Source: Acidobacteriota bacterium
Lineage (GTDB): Bacteria > Acidobacteriota > Terriglobia > UBA7540
DNA length: 7,624 nucleotides
Direction: 5' to 3'
NCBI GenBank assembly: GCA_021784615.1
Contig: JAJYHU010000075.1
Span: 1-7,624, forward strand
A program made the translations under genes and the position numbers. A model generated the notes under the pieces. It had not been told where the DNA came from. It saw nothing but the letters and a program-made list of their open reading frames with translations, and ran no database searches. This document shows, piece by piece, positions 5,901-7,624 of the stretch (its first letter is position 1; every line of letters begins with the position of its first letter).

Positions 5901-5939
5901 CACAAATCCCGAAGAACCGGACAGCCAAGGCGATTCTTC

Positions 5940-5968
5940 TTGACAAAGTAGGCCTAGCGTGCTAGCAT
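5940..5968 (+). promoter_or_regulatory. Promoter-like hexamers on the + strand, no sense gene
   Basis: A perfect TTGACA (5940-5945) is spaced 17 bp from TAGCAT (5963-5968, 4/6 match). No convincing + strand gene follows, but the frame from ATG 6026 (GGGAG at 6011-6015) is open to the window end, antisense to the hydrolase. A transcript from here would be antisense to that gene's 3' end. This could also be chance. Confidence 0.3.
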
Positions 5969-6112
5969 TTGTGCTGGTTGTTTCAGGAGCAGAGGGCCTG
6001 GAAACAGCCCGGGAGATCAAAGATCATGAAACCATCCCATAGCCCCTCTGTAAATCCTTGTAGATTCTTAAAACTAAACCACAAAGAGCCGCTTCAGGTG
6101 TTTTCCGCAACG

Positions 6113-6146
6113 AAAAACAGAAAAAAAGAATTCTTTTTTTCAAAAA
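6113..6146. repeat. AT-rich island with 22-bp perfect palindrome and A-tracts
   Basis: Bases 6120-6141 form a perfect palindrome: G, seven A, then GAATTC, seven T, C. Short A-runs flank it (6113-6117, 6142-6146), and only 14 of 60 bases in 6121-6180 are G or C. Roughly helical spacing of some A-tracts suggests bent DNA. The role is unknown. With the sites listed around it, this accounts for what I can see in the gene-free stretch 5763-6244. Confidence 0.5.
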
Positions 6147-6182
6147 CGAAGCTAGCCAAGTTATTGAAAATAAACAATAGGC

Positions 6183-6220
6183 AAAAAAACGAAGCGGAAA
6201 TCCGCCCAAGCCGATTTTTT
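6183..6220. terminator. Terminator after the AlkP-type gene, possibly bidirectional
   Basis: GCGG AAAT CCGC (6194-6205) forms a short stem about 40 nt past the hydrolase stop. On the - strand it is followed by TTCG and seven T (complement of 6183-6189), as in an intrinsic terminator. On the + strand six T (6215-6220) come 9 nt after the same stem. The stem is short (4 bp, 5 at most), so strength is doubtful. Confidence 0.45.
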
Positions 6221-6244
6221 GGCCCAAGCGGGCGAATGCAGCGG

Positions 6245-7624
6245 CTAGCGTTCTGCTTGTACGGGAGCTGCAGGAGAGAGCGTCCAAGGCTTGCCGTCAA
6301 GTTCGTCGGGCGGCTTCACGTTCAGCAGATTCAACACGGTAGCGGAGACATCCATGATGCTGGGATCGGAAGAATCGAGCTTGCGGTTGATGAACAGAAT
6401 GGCTTGGGTATCTTTGGGGTCGGAGGCGCAATGATCGCCGCTCCACTTTCGCGTGTTGGGAACCACAATGTCCGGCGGGATCGCTCCCAGGGAAGTCTCC
6501 CAAGACGTCCGGTAGCCGGGATAGAAATCAAGTTGCAGGTCCGGCGCGTCCTTGGCGTAAGGGCCGTGGTCGATCTCATGGCCCAGGTAAACGTCTTCCA
6601 GGACGGGCTTATTATCCTTGGGGTCGCGGAAAGCCAGCAGCTTGCTGCGGATTTCCTCTTCCAACTGGTGAGCTTGGGCGCCCGGCTGCACAATGCCGTA
6701 CTCCTCGCGCCCGTAGAGGTTCAAATAGATTTGCCCCAGGCCCAGCGAATAGGCTTTGGTGCGGCTCCAGTCGACGTTGGGGAAAAAGTTCCCCTGGCTG
6801 TAGAGGTTGTCCAGGGTGTACTGTTTCGACCCGGTATCGGGATTCTTAAGAACCATGTAGCCGTTTTTGACCAGCCACGTGTTGGTGTTGAATCCGCGGT
6901 TGAAGGCATGGAAGCCGTGGTCGGACACAATAATCAAGGTGCCGCCGGGCTTCATGGCCTGCTCGACTTCTCCGACCACTTTATCCGCCGCCTGGTACAC
7001 GTTCAGGATGGCGTCGCCATATTTCGCGGCCAGCACCGGGTCGTAACGCGGACTCTGGTGGTCCATCAGCCGCCAGAACATGTGCTGGATGCTGTCCGTG
7101 CTGGTAAAGATAGCGACCATCAGGCTGGGAGGATGGTTCCGGAGCTGGTCGAGTACAATCTTCGTCTCGCTATTCATGGTGCGGTACGTGTCTTGAAGGA
7201 AGACGCCTTCGCCGATCCTCTCCTCGTTGAGCGCCCAGGTGTCGTGCCACCACCCAAGCGTCTTGAAGTAGCCCCACTTGTCCGCCAAGTGTTCGCTCCA
7301 ATCGGCGGGATAAGAGACCGGCAGGACGGGATCTTTCGGATCAATGTTCATCGGGGCCATGTAAATGCGCAGGGCCGGCGAGGTTTCAAGGACGTAAAAG
7401 CGGCTAATGGCCTTAACCGAAATAAAGGCGTTCACCGGAAACTTCTCCACAAACCAATTGCTCCACTGATGATTGGCGACGGTTTCCGTCTGGCCGTCCA
7501 GACGAATGGTGACCGAGTTCCGGTCCGGCGATTCCTCGAAGCTGACGGGGATGGAAATGCGGCGGTAGACTTTGGTGGTGGGGTCAACGGGGCCCGAGAT
7601 TTCCGACTTGGCCATGGAACCGTC
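6245..7624 (-). CDS. AlkP-superfamily phosphohydrolase/phosphomutase-type protein, 5' partial
   Basis: The visible 459 codons carry the C-terminal two thirds of an alkaline-phosphatase-superfamily hydrolase (COG3379-like). Numbering from the Met codon at 7615, the metal-site motifs are STDSIQHMFWR (172-182; Asp174, His178), SDHGF (231-235; Asp232, His233) and GDHC (393-396; His395). The C-terminus shows the usual DVSATVLNLLNVKPPDELDGKPW (422-444). These enzymes bind two metal ions and cleave phosphate or phosphodiester bonds after attack by a Thr or Ser. That nucleophile lies in an N-terminal segment not present here. The frame remains open to the window edge (codons for D-G-S precede the Met) and the Met lacks a Shine-Dalgarno, so the gene begins outside. 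Cellular location and substrate cannot be judged without the N-terminus. A short terminator-like stem follows the stop. Confidence 0.85.
   Translation of the reverse strand, partial: DGSMAKSEISGPVDPTTKVYRRISIPVSFEESPDRNSVTIRLDGQTETVANHQWSNWFVEKFPVNAFISVKAISRFYVLETSPALRIYMAPMNIDPKDPVLPVSYPADWSEHLADKWGYFKTLGWWHDTWALNEERIGEGVFLQDTYRTMNSETKIVLDQLRNHPPSLMVAIFTSTDSIQHMFWRLMDHQSPRYDPVLAAKYGDAILNVYQAADKVVGEVEQAMKPGGTLIIVSDHGFHAFNRGFNTNTWLVKNGYMVLKNPDTGSKQYTLDNLYSQGNFFPNVDWSRTKAYSLGLGQIYLNLYGREEYGIVQPGAQAHQLEEEIRSKLLAFRDPKDNKPVLEDVYLGHEIDHGPYAKDAPDLQLDFYPGYRTSWETSLGAIPPDIVVPNTRKWSGDHCASDPKDTQAILFINRKLDSSDPSIMDVSATVLNLLNVKPPDELDGKPWTLSPAAPVQAER

Noticed and set aside
5753..5965. 70-codon + strand frame over the URO-D-family promoter
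   Set aside because: It lies across the - strand promoter and leader, starts inside the URO-D-family gene and has no recognisable content.
6024..6300. Short - strand frames over the AT-rich island and the hydrolase 3' end
   Set aside because: Their Phe/Leu-rich translation comes from T-runs, and they overlap the end of a real gene in another frame. There is no convincing ribosome site.
6026..7624. Long + strand open frame opposite the hydrolase gene, as a coding sequence
   Set aside because: It is codon-aligned antisense to a protein with clear conserved motifs. Its translation after 6245 has the Val/Gly/His-rich look of an antisense artefact. It is kept only as a finding about possible antisense transcription.

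Overview
The window looks like an ordinary chromosomal stretch from a Gram-negative bacterium. It encodes an exported outer-membrane β-barrel and two further exported or membrane-anchored envelope proteins. It shows good σ70-type promoter hexamers, and its coding DNA is moderately GC-rich. From memory, the small envelope protein at 2529-3107 (paired 'GT.V.L.L...' and 'IP.GT.V.AYVD.D' strands) belongs to a family common in Acidobacteriota. With the AlkP-superfamily hydrolase and the URO-D-type methyltransferase homologue, this makes an acidobacterium my best guess. That is inference; there is no rRNA or other phylogenetic marker. No phage, IS element, CRISPR array or tRNA was seen.

Layout. (1) Positions 1-419: a clear promoter and a small single-pass membrane protein of unknown function. 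(2) Positions 615-2457, + strand: a probable three-gene unit with a single-domain CbiX/SirB-like metal chelatase, a flavin/NAD(P)H ferredoxin-reductase-like protein overlapping it by 4 bp, and a β-class carbonic anhydrase 66 bp further on. (3) Positions 2482-2515: a perfect 11-bp stem-loop between convergent units, probably a shared transcription end. (4) Positions 2529-4374, - strand: a three-gene envelope operon (β-barrel, periplasmic protein, anchored VirB10-like-fold protein), each gene with a strong Shine-Dalgarno that fixes its start. (5) Positions 4668-5762, - strand: a URO-D/MtaA-family protein with its own promoter, whose -10 box sits inside a perfect inverted repeat. (6) Positions 5763-6244: an intergenic stretch with an AT-rich palindromic island, a terminator and a + strand promoter-like site. 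(7) Positions 6245-7624, - strand: the C-terminal part of an AlkP-superfamily phosphohydrolase whose 5' end lies outside the window.

How it may work together. The + strand unit combines tetrapyrrole metal insertion, flavin-based electron transfer and CO2/bicarbonate exchange. The URO-D-family protein belongs to a fold used in tetrapyrrole decarboxylation and in corrinoid-linked methyl transfer. A siroheme or corrinoid theme is therefore possible but unproven. I see no undescribed multi-gene system that I can defend. The points most worth a second look are the inverted repeat around the URO-D promoter, the altered metal-site motif in that protein, the frame break at the carbonic anhydrase start, and the AT-rich palindrome with a long antisense open frame beside the hydrolase gene.
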